Source: UBA10649 sp963749905 (GTDB lineage: Bacteria; Actinomycetota; Actinomycetes; S36-B12). Taken from it: 64,000 nucleotides of DNA. Positions within the stretch are counted from its first letter, which is position 1. The number at the start of each line of letters is the position of its first letter. The stretch spans positions 310,001-374,000 of the forward strand of contig CAVVOF010000002.1 of the NCBI GenBank assembly GCA_963749905.1, given 5' to 3'. The position numbers and the translations under genes are program-made. Positions 9,409 through 18,121 of the stretch are shown one piece after another. The notes below the pieces were generated by a model, which saw only the letters and a list, made by a program, of their open reading frames with translations, did not search any database and had not been told where the DNA came from.

Positions 9409-9721
9409 GGGTGCACTCCTGTTCGCGCCGGCCCATCGGGCACGACGCTTGGTCGGTTGTCGGTGCCGAGCGGGTGCTCGATACCCCTGACGACCCCCGG
9501 AAGCCGACTCCCCGGGGGGACCGACCGGCGTCCGGCGCGCACTCGCTGCGCGTGACGGGTCATGCGAATTCCCGATCGGCCGCCGAAACGCCCGATTGGG
9601 TGCCCCCATGGTACTTGCTCGGGGACCATGCTCCGTCCACAGCCTCCCGCCAGGCCCGGCAGCCCTCCCCACCCCCGTCGGCCGCCTACCGGTTCGGCTC
9701 GAGCAGCGCCAGGCTGCGGGC
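9409..9721. other. Divergent intergenic region rpsB / M23 peptidase (313 nt)
   Basis: No gene is seen here. On the rpsB side it holds the AGGAG ribosome site and a 7-bp GC stem (CCCCCGG 9494-9500 with CCGGGGG 9512-9518) in the presumed 5' leader. A short inverted repeat, CATGGT (9607-9612) with ACCATG (9625-9630), lies mid-region. On the plus strand CAGGCT (9710-9715) sits 6 nt before the peptidase ATG as a candidate -10. I cannot assign the rpsB promoter. Confidence 0.5.
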
Positions 9722-10222
9722 ATGCGCTTCCCGTCCGCCTCCGCGCTGCTGCTCGTCGCCGCCACCGTGGCGGTCGCTGCGAGTACCGGCCCCGCACGGG
9801 CGGCCACGGACGACGGGACCTGGCCGGTCGCCTCCCGCGCCCTGCTGTCCGGATACCGGCCGCCGGCCGCGCCCTGGGCGGCCGGACATCGCGGCATCGA
9901 CCTCGCGGCCGAGGTGGGAGAGCCCGTGCGCGCCGTCCTGGCGGGCCGGATCGGATTCGCCGGCGCGGTCGCCGGCAGGCCGGTGGTGACCCTGCTGCTC
10001 GGTGACGGGCGGCGGCTGACGTACCAGCCGGTGACCACGACCCTGCTCGCGGGCACGGCGGTGGCGCCGGGGGCCGTGATCGGGAGGTTGGCCCGGGACC
10101 CGGGTCATTGCGGCGCCGGGACCGGATGCCTGCACCTGGGCCTGATCGGGCCCACCGGCTACGCCGACCCGCTCTCGCTGCTCGGGCGCCGTCCCGCCGT
10201 GCTCAGGCCGGATCGCCGGTAG
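9722..10222 (+). CDS. Secreted M23-family (LytM-type) peptidase-like protein
   Basis: This 166-residue protein has a clear signal peptide (hydrophobic 8-22, likely cleavage after PARA at 27) and a compact M23 fold, so it probably acts on cell-wall peptide bridges outside the membrane. The first zinc motif HxxxD is present (H56RGID60). In the second motif the usual HxH reads C136-L-H138, losing the first His. That His is considered catalytic in LytM, while the second binds zinc. The ATG at 9722 is preferred over an upstream one because it begins the signal peptide. Its 3' end overlaps xerC convergently by 20 bp. Confidence 0.85.
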   Translation: MRFPSASALLLVAATVAVAASTGPARAATDDGTWPVASRALLSGYRPPAAPWAAGHRGIDLAAEVGEPVRAVLAGRIGFAGAVAGRPVVTLLLGDGRRLTYQPVTTTLLAGTAVAPGAVIGRLARDPGHCGAGTGCLHLGLIGPTGYADPLSLLGRRPAVLRPDRR

Positions 10223-11156
10223 CGCGTGGGTGCGCCTGCGCGTACGTCGCACGCAGCCGTTCGACGGAGACGTGCGTGTAGCGCTGGGTCGTGGCCAAGG
10301 TGGCGTGGCCGAGCAGTTCCTGCACGGTCCGCAGGTCTGCCCCGCCCTCGAGGACGTGGGTCGCCGCGGAGTGCCGCAGCCCGTGCGGGGCCAGGTCGCT
10401 GACACCGGCTGCCCGCGTGAGCCGGTGGACAGCCGAGCGGACCGCCCGAGGGTCCACGCGGGATCCCCGCGCCCCGAGGAACAGGGCGGCTCCCGAGTTC
10501 TGCTGCACGAGGCGCGGGCGGAGGTCGAGCCACGCGGCGAGTGCCTCGTCCGCCGGAGCGCCGTAGGGCACCACTCGTTCCTTGCCGCCCTTGCCGAGCA
10601 CGCGCACGGTCCGGCGCTGCCGGTCGACGTCGCCCATATCGGCGGCGCACAGTTCCGACACCCGGATCCCGGTCGCGTACAGCAGCTCCGCCATCGCCCG
10701 GTCGCGAGCAGCCAGCGGCGACCCGTCGTCGGCTGCGACGGCGGCGTGCTCCATCAGGGCGGTGGCCTCCGGCACCGAGAGCACGACGGGCAGCGTGCGG
10801 CTGACGGCCGGGCTGGTGAGGCGCTCACCGGCATCCGTGTCGCTGAGTCCCCGTCGCGCGCACCACGCGGTGAAGGCCCGGGCCGATGCGGCCCGGCGGG
10901 CCAGGGTGGCGCGGGCCAGGCCGTTCCGGCTCTGCAGGGCGAGCCAGCCGCGCAGCTGGGCGAGGGTGATCCCCGCGGGCTGGTCGGCGCCGTGGTCCGC
11001 GCAGTAGGCGATCAGGTCGGCCACGTCGCCGGCATACGCGCGCACGGTGTGGGCGCTGACGCCGCGCTCGTCCCGCAGGTGATCGAGGAATCGGTCATGG
11101 GCGTCGACCATCGGCGCGGGGAGGCGAACAGGCTCCTCGCTCGCCGCCGATGTCAT
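10203..11156 (-). CDS. xerC: Tyrosine recombinase, XerC-type
   Basis: XerC with XerD resolves chromosome dimers at dif. The 317-residue protein has an N-terminal SAM-like core-binding domain (about 18-105, with RGVSAHTVRAY) and a C-terminal catalytic domain. The full active set is visible: R165 (ATGIRVSEL), Lys in GKGGKER (about 189-192), H258-x2-R261 (HGLRHS), H284 (LLGHA) and the nucleophile Y293 (QRYTH). The location next to dprA and rpsB is the standard chromosomal xerC locus, so a phage integrase is unlikely. Confidence 0.95.
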   Translation of the reverse strand: MTSAASEEPVRLPAPMVDAHDRFLDHLRDERGVSAHTVRAYAGDVADLIAYCADHGADQPAGITLAQLRGWLALQSRNGLARATLARRAASARAFTAWCARRGLSDTDAGERLTSPAVSRTLPVVLSVPEATALMEHAAVAADDGSPLAARDRAMAELLYATGIRVSELCAADMGDVDRQRRTVRVLGKGGKERVVPYGAPADEALAAWLDLRPRLVQQNSGAALFLGARGSRVDPRAVRSAVHRLTRAAGVSDLAPHGLRHSAATHVLEGGADLRTVQELLGHATLATTQRYTHVSVERLRATYAQAHPRATGDPA

Positions 11157-11222
11157 GCCCCCATGGTCGCAAGCCGGGCTCCGCAGGCGGGTGAGGCGCG
11201 CGGGCCACGACCGTCGGTCGCA

Positions 11223-12344
11223 TCAGCGGCGGGCCAGCCGCCAACCATCGTCGACCTGTGTCAGCCAGCCCGTCGCCGTGAGCACACCGACGCCCGCGAG
11301 CAGCTGGCTGCTCGACAGCCCGGCCGCCGCGATGAGGGCATCGAGTCCGATCGAGCCGCGTCCGGGTACCGCATCGAGGATGAGCCGCTCCCGCTCGGCC
11401 AGCGCATCGCGATCGCCCGCGCGGCCGGTCGTCGCCGGTGACGGGGACCCGGCCGCCGCCGCCCCGAGGTCGAGGGCCGCCAGCACGTCCGCCAGTTCCG
11501 CCGCGAGGATGGCATCGCCGTCCTGGATCATCCGGTGACAGCCGGACGATGCGGGCGAGCTGACCGGACCCGGGACGGCCAGCACCGGACGGTTCAGTGC
11601 CGCGGCATCCCGTGCCGTCGCCGCCGCACCCGACCGGGTCGCCGCCTCGACGACCACGGTGGCCCGGCCGAGCGCCGCGATGATCCGGTTGCGGGTGAGG
11701 AACCGATGACGTCGCACCGCCTCCCCAGGCGGCGACTCGCTGACGATCGCGCCGCTGTCCAGGATCGCGTCCAGAAGCGGCGCATGCGCCCGCGGGTAGG
11801 GCACGTCCACACCGCCGGCGACCACGGCAATGGTGGTGCCGTCGGCTGCCAGCGCACCTCGATGGGCAGCGGCGTCGATGCCGAACGCCGCGCCGGAGAC
11901 GACCGTCCACTGAGCCGCGGCCAGCTCAGCCGCCCAGGACCGGGCGGTCTCCTCGCCGTATCCGGTGCACGCCCGCGCACCGACGACGGCCACCGACCGC
12001 AGCGCCAGCAGTCGCAGGTCGCCGACCCCCGCCACCCACAGGGCGAGCGGGGTGGCCGGTCCCAGCGCCGCCAGTTGCGTCGGCCACTCGCGGTCCACCC
12101 TCGTGACGATGCGCGCTCCCGCGCGCTCGGCAGCGCCCTCCACGGCGTCCGCGTGCTGGCCGAGCAGTCGCAGTCGCAGCGCGTCCTCGTTCGGGAGGCC
12201 GGAGCGCCCGGCCGTGATCCGTTCGAGCAAGTCCGCCGGACCCCAGCGGATCAGGCGGGCGCCCGCACCCTCATCACCCGGCTCCAGGCAGTGGGCCAGT
12301 CGGATGAGGGCGTCCCGATCGGACTCGTCCGTGGCGACACTCAT
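11223..12344 (-). CDS. dprA: DNA-processing protein DprA
   Basis: DprA binds incoming single-stranded DNA and loads RecA during transformation. Among the 373 residues, the Rossmann core shows VVGARACTGYGEETA, SGAAFGIDAAAHRGAL and the later RNRIIAALGRATVVVEA. A C-terminal winged-helix-like DprA_C domain (about 310-370) closes the protein. Its ATG overlaps the comM stop by four bases (ATGA), so translation is coupled to comM. Natural competence itself cannot be concluded, since dprA-comM is kept in many non-competent actinomycetes. Confidence 0.95.
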   Translation of the reverse strand: MSVATDESDRDALIRLAHCLEPGDEGAGARLIRWGPADLLERITAGRSGLPNEDALRLRLLGQHADAVEGAAERAGARIVTRVDREWPTQLAALGPATPLALWVAGVGDLRLLALRSVAVVGARACTGYGEETARSWAAELAAAQWTVVSGAAFGIDAAAHRGALAADGTTIAVVAGGVDVPYPRAHAPLLDAILDSGAIVSESPPGEAVRRHRFLTRNRIIAALGRATVVVEAATRSGAAATARDAAALNRPVLAVPGPVSSPASSGCHRMIQDGDAILAAELADVLAALDLGAAAAGSPSPATTGRAGDRDALAERERLILDAVPGRGSIGLDALIAAAGLSSSQLLAGVGVLTATGWLTQVDDGWRLARR

Positions 12345-13873
12345 GCCGCCCACCCGAGCGACGCGCCCCGCAGCCCCGCTGCCGCCGCGATCTCGTCGCG
12401 ACCGGGTCGGTCCCGCCCGGCGAGGTCGCTGAGGGTCCACGCGACGCGCAGCACCCGATCCGGGCCGCGGAGGTTGGCGGAGCGGCGCTCGATCTCGTGC
12501 AGCATCTCCTGTCCCCCGATGTCGGGCAGCCAGTGCCGCCGGAGCTCGCCGGTCGGGACGGAGGCGTTGGTCGACCACGGCCGACCGCGCAGGCGGTGCC
12601 GGCCGCGCTCCCGAGCGGCGGCCACCCGTGCGCGCACGTCGGCCGTCGCCTCGGCGGGCGCCGACGAGCCGAGCTCGGCGTCCGGTGGCCGGCTCACGCT
12701 CAGCCGCAGGTCGATCCGGTCGACCAGCGGTCCCGAGAGCCGCGCTGCGTATCGGCGCACCGCCGCGGGCGAGCACGAGCAGCCGACTCCCCGGCCCACC
12801 CGCTGCCCACAGGGGCAGGGGTTGGCGGTGATGACCAACTGGAAGCGGGCCGGCAGCCGGCCGGACCAGCCCGCGCGGTCCAAGCCGATGGTTCCCGACT
12901 CGAGCGACTGCCGAAGGCCCTCCAGCGCGGGCCGGGCGAACTCCGGGGCCTCGTCGAGGATGAGGACGCCGTGATGCGCGAGGGTCACCGCACCGGGAGC
13001 CACCCGGGCCCCCCGGACCGCGCCGAGGACGGCCGCCCCGGATGCGGAATGGTGCGGTGCCTGCGCCGGCGGCCGACGGTAGAGGTCGTCGGCGCGGGCC
13101 AGACCGGCCACGGAGTGCAGGCAGGCGACCTCGAGGGCCTGTTCGTCGCCGAGATCGTCGAGCAGTCCCGGCAGCCGTTCGGCGAGCAGGGTCTTTCCGA
13201 CCCCCGGGGGTCCCACGAAGGCGAGGTGGTGGCCGCCGGCAGCAGCGACCTCGAGCGCCAGCCGCCCGTACGAATGGCCACGGACGTCGCTGAGATCGGG
13301 GCCGCGTGCGGATGCCGGCTGCGGCGCATCGGCGGCCGGACCGTCCAGGCCGGGATGATCCGGATCGCAGAGCCAGTCGAGCACGTCCTTGAGCCCGTCG
13401 GCGAGCAGGATCCGGATCCCGGTCAGCCGAGTCAGCTCCGGTCCGGCGTCCCGCGGGGCCACCAGGATCGGCATGCCGGCGGCTCGGGCGGCCAGGGCGC
13501 CGGGCAGCGCGCCGCGGGCCGAGCGCAGTCGGCCGTCGAGACCCAGCTCGCCGGTGAAGACGGTGCCGCCGAGGCGGTCCTGGGGCACCTGCTGCGCGGC
13601 AGCCAGCACCGCGATCGCCATCGGCAGGTCGAGGCCGGCCCCGTTCTTGCGCACCTCCGCCGGCGTCAGGCTGATGGTGATCCGGCGGTTCGGCCACTGG
13701 CCGCCGACGCTGGCCACGGCGCATCGCGCACGCAGCCTGGCCTCGCCCACGGTCGTGTCGGGCAGGCCGACCAGCCCCACGCTGGGCAGTCCGTCGGAGA
13801 TGTCGACCTCCACCTGCACGAGCGCGCCGGCCACCCCGGCCACTACCGCACCCGTGACGCGGGCCAGCGCCAT
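12341..13873 (-). CDS. comM: ComM / YifB-family Mg-chelatase-like AAA+ ATPase
   Basis: ComM is a hexameric helicase aiding branch migration in homologous recombination. The 510 residues comprise an N-terminal Lon-like S5-fold domain (about 1-165, with VEVDISDGLPSVGLVGLPD), an AAA+ domain with Walker A GPPGVGKT (221-228) and Walker B GVLILDEAPEF, and a C-terminal Mg-chelatase lid. A CxC-x6-C cluster (CPCG...GCSC) lies near 365-380, as in many members. It is followed with overlap by dprA and preceded by yraN 1 base away, forming a yraN-comM-dprA operon. Confidence 0.95.
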   Translation of the reverse strand: MALARVTGAVVAGVAGALVQVEVDISDGLPSVGLVGLPDTTVGEARLRARCAVASVGGQWPNRRITISLTPAEVRKNGAGLDLPMAIAVLAAAQQVPQDRLGGTVFTGELGLDGRLRSARGALPGALAARAAGMPILVAPRDAGPELTRLTGIRILLADGLKDVLDWLCDPDHPGLDGPAADAPQPASARGPDLSDVRGHSYGRLALEVAAAGGHHLAFVGPPGVGKTLLAERLPGLLDDLGDEQALEVACLHSVAGLARADDLYRRPPAQAPHHSASGAAVLGAVRGARVAPGAVTLAHHGVLILDEAPEFARPALEGLRQSLESGTIGLDRAGWSGRLPARFQLVITANPCPCGQRVGRGVGCSCSPAAVRRYAARLSGPLVDRIDLRLSVSRPPDAELGSSAPAEATADVRARVAAARERGRHRLRGRPWSTNASVPTGELRRHWLPDIGGQEMLHEIERRSANLRGPDRVLRVAWTLSDLAGRDRPGRDEIAAAAGLRGASLGWAA

Positions 13874-13874
13874 C

Positions 13875-14231
13875 TCAGGCCACCCCCCTCAGGTACGTCA
13901 GGACCGGGCGGCCTTCCGGCGGCTGGACGATGCCCACGACGTCGAACCGGATCTCCGGCGCATGCACCTGCTGCTCGTCGAGCCAGCGCAGGGCCAGTTC
14001 CCGCAGCCGCCGGACCTTCCGGGGTCCCACGGCGTCCAAGGGACTGCCGTAGGCGGCGGTGCGTCGGGTCTTGACCTCGACGACGACCAGGGCCGGCCCG
14101 TCGCGGGCGATGATGTCGAGCTCACCCGCTCCGCACCGCCAGTTCCGCGCCAGGATGGTCAGCCCCCGTCGCGTCAGGTACTCCGCCGCCAACTGCTCCC
14201 CGTGGCGGCCCAGGGCATCCTTTGCCCGCAT
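13875..14231 (-). CDS. yraN: YraN-family (UPF0102) endonuclease-like protein
   Basis: This is a 118-residue member of the UPF0102 family with a PD-(D/E)xK-like fold. The motifs are GELDII (36-41) and VEVKTR (51-56), and an N-terminal E in HGEQLAAEYL. The biochemical role is unsettled; association with dprA-comM suggests DNA metabolism. The ATG at 14231 follows GGAGGTGACGCC, a good ribosome site, and is preferred to an upstream start. The stop lies one base before the comM ATG. Confidence 0.92.
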   Translation of the reverse strand: MRAKDALGRHGEQLAAEYLTRRGLTILARNWRCGAGELDIIARDGPALVVVEVKTRRTAAYGSPLDAVGPRKVRRLRELALRWLDEQQVHAPEIRFDVVGIVQPPEGRPVLTYLRGVA

Positions 14232-14338
14232 GGCGTCACCTCCGCGGCCAGCGTGGCGACGTGGCGCGGCCGGGGGCAGCCGGCGGAGGCCGACTGTGGA
14301 GCGCCGACCGCCGAGGCCGCGCCTGTGCACGACCCATC

Positions 14339-14408
14339 CCCCCGTCGAGCGTGGAGCTCAGGCGTGAACGCCCGGCGTGTCGCGCCTGAGCTCCACGCTC
14401 GACGGGGG
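14339..14408. terminator. 26-bp perfect inverted repeat downstream of the PPK2 gene
   Basis: The left arm (14339-14364) and right arm (14383-14408) are perfect complements with an 18-nt loop. The right arm ends 10 nt from the PPK2 stop at 14419, so leftward transcripts would form a very stable hairpin just after translation ends. There is no U-tract; this fits a GC-rich intrinsic terminator of actinomycetes, or a palindromic repeat. Confidence 0.7.
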
Positions 14409-14418
14409 TGGTGGTGCG

Positions 14419-15321
14419 TCAGTCGGGTTCGGCGAGCAGGTCGTCCTTGACTCGGGCCAGTCCGGCGAGCGCCTCGTCGTCGAGGACCGGGTACTGCGGG
14501 TCGATGCCCATCAGCGTCCTGGCCATGATCGCGGAGACGCAGATCCGCGCGAACCACTTGTGGTCGGCCGGGACGACGTACCACGGGGCCCACTCCGTGC
14601 TGGTGTGCGACAGCATCTCCGAGTAGGCCTCCTGGTACGCATCCCAGTGCTGCCGCTCCGCCGCGTCCGCCATCGAGAACTTCCAGTTCTTGTCCGGCTC
14701 GTCGATTCGATCGAGGAACCGGCGCCGCTGCTCGTCCTTGGACAGATTGAGGAACACCTTGACGACGACGATGCCGTTGTCGACGAGGTAGTGCTCCCAG
14801 TCATTGATCTCCCGGTAGCGCCGTTTCCAGAAGCCGGACCCGGACGTGTCCCCCGGCAGCCGCTGGCGTGCGAGGAACTCCGGGTGGACTCGGACGACCA
14901 GCACCTCCTCGTAGTGGGACCGGTTGAAGATGCCGATCTCGCCACGGGCCGGCAGCTGACGCGCAGTCCGCCACAGGTAGTCGTGGTCGAGCTCCTCGGC
15001 CGACGGCGCCTTGAAGGACGTCACTCGCACGCCCTGCGGATTCACGCCGCTCATGACGTGCCGGATGGTGCCGTCCTTGCCGGCGGCGTCCAGCGCCTGC
15101 AGGCAGAGCAGCAGGGCGTAGCTGTCCTGGGCGGCGAGCCGTTCCTGGTACTCGGACATCAGGCGCACGCCGCGCTCGAGCCATTCCGGTCCGTCGTCCT
15201 TCTCGACCAGGCCGTTGGTGTAGCCGGGGTCGAAGTCCCGGGACAGCACGACATGCCGACCCGGCTCGACGCGCAGGGGGGTGATGAAGTCGTCGAGCGT
15301 CTCGCGCCGGTCGTCCGCCAC
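14419..15321 (-). CDS. Polyphosphate kinase 2 (PPK2) family phosphotransferase
   Basis: PPK2 enzymes move phosphate between polyphosphate and nucleotides. The 300-residue protein shows a P-loop-like DAAGKDGT (78-85), the Walker-B region FNRSHYEEVL (132-141) and the conserved FWKRRYREINDWE stretch. Class I, II or III cannot be told by eye. Its GTG at 15321 lies 1 nt after the stop codon of the upstream PAS-GGDEF gene (TGACGTG), so translation is probably coupled. A strong hairpin follows the stop. Confidence 0.9.
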   Translation of the reverse strand: MADDRRETLDDFITPLRVEPGRHVVLSRDFDPGYTNGLVEKDDGPEWLERGVRLMSEYQERLAAQDSYALLLCLQALDAAGKDGTIRHVMSGVNPQGVRVTSFKAPSAEELDHDYLWRTARQLPARGEIGIFNRSHYEEVLVVRVHPEFLARQRLPGDTSGSGFWKRRYREINDWEHYLVDNGIVVVKVFLNLSKDEQRRRFLDRIDEPDKNWKFSMADAAERQHWDAYQEAYSEMLSHTSTEWAPWYVVPADHKWFARICVSAIMARTLMGIDPQYPVLDDEALAGLARVKDDLLAEPD

Positions 15322-15322
15322 G

Positions 15323-17374
15323 TCAGTCCTCCCCAGACACGACGACGCGGTTGCGGCCCAGCCGCTTGGCCTCATACATCGCCCGATCTGCTGCCGCGAG
15401 CGCCTCCTCGGGACCGTCGCCGGCCCGCACCATGGCCACGCCGATGCTGACCTCCGGCTCCAGCGTCATCGCACCCACCTGCACCGGTGCGCCGATCGCG
15501 ACGGCCACCTTCTCCGCGATCGCCCGGGCATCCTGGACGCTGTGGACGGCGTCGAGGACCACCACGAACTCGTCGCCGCCCAGCCGCGCCACCACGTCGG
15601 CGTCTCGGACCGCGCTTCGCGTCCTGGCCGCCACCGACGTGAGCACGCCGTCGCCGACGGCATGTCCGAAGGTGTCGTTGATCTCCTTGAAGTGGTCGAG
15701 GTCGAGATAGAGCACCGCGACCTTCGTGCCCATGCGACGCTGGCCCGCGACGACCTGGGCGAGCCGCTTCTCAAGGTGATGGCGATTCGCCAGACCGGTC
15801 AGGAGGTCGTGCTCGGCCTGGTCGGTGAGCGCCAGCCGTGCGCGGTAGCTGTCCGACACATCCCGCCAGGTCAGGCTGATCCCGTCGCCGACCTTGACCG
15901 CCCGGTTGTCGAACCAGCCGACGTGACCGTCCCACGGATCGGTGAAGGGCACGTCGTTCTCCGCCAGGGACACGCCGGTTTCGACGACGGAGACGTAGCG
16001 GGCGAAGATCCCGGACGACTCATGCTCGGGCAGGAGCTGCAGGAGCCTGGCGCCGACCAGGACCGATCGCTGGACGTGGTTGTGCCGGCACGCCGCCTCG
16101 TTCGCGTCGGTGTACACGAAGTCGACGATCGTGCCCGCGTCATCGCGCACCGCGGTCAGTTGCACCCAGGGGTCGACGAGCGAGTCGATGATGCCGCGCA
16201 GCTCCGCGTTGTGCCGCTCCCGCGCCTGCGAGGCCGCATGCTCGATCTCCGCGTCACGCAGCGAGTCGACGCCACCGATGAAGAGCCCTTGTGCGTCCCG
16301 CACGATCCGACCGTGGTCACTCACCCAGCGCCACCCGCCGCCAGCCGTCCGTGCCCGGAATATGGCCCGTCCCTCGTCGCTGCCGCTGGCCACCGCCTCG
16401 CCCTGTGCCACCAGGACCGTGTCCATGTCGTCGGGGCAGATGAGATCGGCCATGGACATGCCGTAGAGATCCTCGGGCTGCCACCCCAAGGTCGCCGTGA
16501 CCGATGGCGACACGTACTCGATGCGGCCGTCCGCACCACTGCGGATGATGACGTCGGTGATGTTGTCGGCGAGCAGCCGGTAGGCGGCCTCGCGCTCCGA
16601 GATCTCCTGCGCATCCCTGAGGCGCGCGGTGATGTTGCGCCAGGTGAAGCTGATCGAGTGGTCCACGCGGACGGCACGGATCTCCAGGACCTGGTGTCCC
16701 GGGTACATGGAGTGTCGCATCGGCGCCTCGTCGAGTGCGAACGAGCCGCGGGCGAAGGCGGCAGCGAACCAGGGGATGACCTCCGCGGCTCCTTCGGGCG
16801 CCAGCACGTCGCTGACGCGGCGACCCAGCACGTCCTCGGCTGCGGCCTGGAGGTACTGGAGTCCCGCGTCGTTGACCTTCGCGAAGACCGCGTCCACGAG
16901 GGTCCCGTGGTCGTCGAGCACCGCGTCGAGCAGCGCATGCGGATCGAGCATGGTGGCGAACGTGGCGTCCAGGGTCCGCAGTGCGACCTCACGCTTGGTG
17001 ACGTCGACGATCTGCCCCATCAGGAAGGCGGGCGCACCGTTCTCGTCCCGGAGGCAGCTCACCTGCAGGTCGCCCCAACGCACCAGCCCGCCGCCGAAAT
17101 CGAACCTCTTGGAGAACCGGTAGGACGCGATCTCACCTGTGACGAGACGGGTGACCTCATCCGCTTCCACCTCGCGGGCGGATCCGTCCGTGAGGTCCTG
17201 CCAGGTCAGGCCGAGCATCTCCTCCTCCGTACGGGCGAAGAACTCCGCACACGCACGATTGACGCGGACGAACCGGCCGTCCAGTGCGGTGATCCCCGTC
17301 GCGATCGGAGATACGTCGACGATGTCCGGCAGCCGTAGGTCGCTCCCCCCAGGCTGCGAACCTGTCCTCGCCAT
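15323..17374 (-). CDS. Multi-PAS diguanylate cyclase (GGDEF domain)
   Basis: This protein of about 683 residues should make cyclic di-GMP from GTP in response to signals sensed by four to five tandem PAS/PAC modules (roughly 15-510; for example GYVSPSVTATLGWQPEDLYG-like segments). The C-terminal GGDEF motif is intact at 599-603 (ARLGGDEFVVV). An inhibitory-site RxxD (RDAD, 590-593) sits exactly five residues upstream. No EAL domain and no clear membrane segment are present. The ATG at 17374 follows AGGGGGG. The PPK2 gene is translationally coupled downstream, an unusual link between c-di-GMP and polyphosphate/nucleotide metabolism. Confidence 0.92.
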   Translation of the reverse strand: MARTGSQPGGSDLRLPDIVDVSPIATGITALDGRFVRVNRACAEFFARTEEEMLGLTWQDLTDGSAREVEADEVTRLVTGEIASYRFSKRFDFGGGLVRWGDLQVSCLRDENGAPAFLMGQIVDVTKREVALRTLDATFATMLDPHALLDAVLDDHGTLVDAVFAKVNDAGLQYLQAAAEDVLGRRVSDVLAPEGAAEVIPWFAAAFARGSFALDEAPMRHSMYPGHQVLEIRAVRVDHSISFTWRNITARLRDAQEISEREAAYRLLADNITDVIIRSGADGRIEYVSPSVTATLGWQPEDLYGMSMADLICPDDMDTVLVAQGEAVASGSDEGRAIFRARTAGGGWRWVSDHGRIVRDAQGLFIGGVDSLRDAEIEHAASQARERHNAELRGIIDSLVDPWVQLTAVRDDAGTIVDFVYTDANEAACRHNHVQRSVLVGARLLQLLPEHESSGIFARYVSVVETGVSLAENDVPFTDPWDGHVGWFDNRAVKVGDGISLTWRDVSDSYRARLALTDQAEHDLLTGLANRHHLEKRLAQVVAGQRRMGTKVAVLYLDLDHFKEINDTFGHAVGDGVLTSVAARTRSAVRDADVVARLGGDEFVVVLDAVHSVQDARAIAEKVAVAIGAPVQVGAMTLEPEVSIGVAMVRAGDGPEEALAAADRAMYEAKRLGRNRVVVSGED

Positions 17375-17438
17375 CCCGACCCCCCTGGCTGATCTTCCGA
17401 TCCCATCCGACTGGCACGCGGACGATGCCCCGATGGTA

Positions 17439-17454
17439 CCCGCGCGCACGCGGG
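17439..17454 (-). terminator. Small GC hairpin after rnhB
   Basis: CCCGCG (17439-17444) pairs with CGCGGG (17449-17454) around a 4-nt loop, 8 nt after the rnhB stop. It may terminate the rplS-lepB-rnhB transcript. No U-run is present. Confidence 0.4.
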
Positions 17455-17461
17455 ATTCACC

Positions 17462-18121
17462 TCACGAAGGCAGGCTCCAGGACCGCCGGTGCAGGTGGCA
17501 CGGGCCGTGTGCGCGGAGCGCCTCGATGTGCTCCGGGCTCGCATAGCCCTTGTTCTCCGCCCAGCCGTAGTGCGGATGGTCGGCTGACAGCCCGCGCATG
17601 ATCTCGTCCCGCTCGGTCTTGGCGATCACGCTCGCCGCAGCGACCGACGCGCACGCCAGGTCGGCCTTCACGCGGGTCGTCACGGGCGGCAGATCCCCGT
17701 GCTCGACCGGCTCGTCGAGCAGGCTGCTCTGCGCCGGCGGGCTCAGCCAGTCGTGGGAGCCGTCGAGGAGGATGGCGTCCGGCCGACGGGGCAGGGCAGC
17801 GAGCGCACGCATGCCCGCCTGGCGCAACGCTCCGATGATCCCGATCTCGTCGATCTCGGCCGGCGTCGCATGCCCGACCGCCCACCCCACCGCCCAGCGG
17901 TGGATGCGCGGGACCAGGGCCACCCGCGCATCCGGCGTGAGCAGCTTGCTGTCCTTCACACCGGAGAGCGAGCGGCGCACGCTCATGTCGACCAGGACCA
18001 TCCCGACCGTCACCGGGCCTGACAGCGCCCCGCGGCCGACCTCATCGACCCCACAGACCAGGTCCGCGCCCGCGCGCAGCATCTGCCTTTCGACGCGTAG
18101 GGATACCGAGCCGGCGGACAT
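17462..18121 (-). CDS. rnhB: Ribonuclease HII
   Basis: RNase HII nicks RNA/DNA hybrids and single ribonucleotides in DNA. The 219-residue protein has the opening GVDEVGRGALSGP motif carrying the paired acids D26 and E27, the GVKDSKLL segment and the further catalytic Asp in ILLDGSHDW. It follows lepB with no gap (stop of lepB at 18122, ATG at 18121), within the conserved rplS-lepB-rnhB order. Confidence 0.96.
   Translation of the reverse strand: MSAGSVSLRVERQMLRAGADLVCGVDEVGRGALSGPVTVGMVLVDMSVRRSLSGVKDSKLLTPDARVALVPRIHRWAVGWAVGHATPAEIDEIGIIGALRQAGMRALAALPRRPDAILLDGSHDWLSPPAQSSLLDEPVEHGDLPPVTTRVKADLACASVAAASVIAKTERDEIMRGLSADHPHYGWAENKGYASPEHIEALRAHGPCHLHRRSWSLPS

Noticed and set aside
10203..11156. 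Phage or integrative-element integrase
   Set aside because: The recombinase is at the conserved xerC locus, with no attachment-site duplication, tRNA junction or cargo genes.
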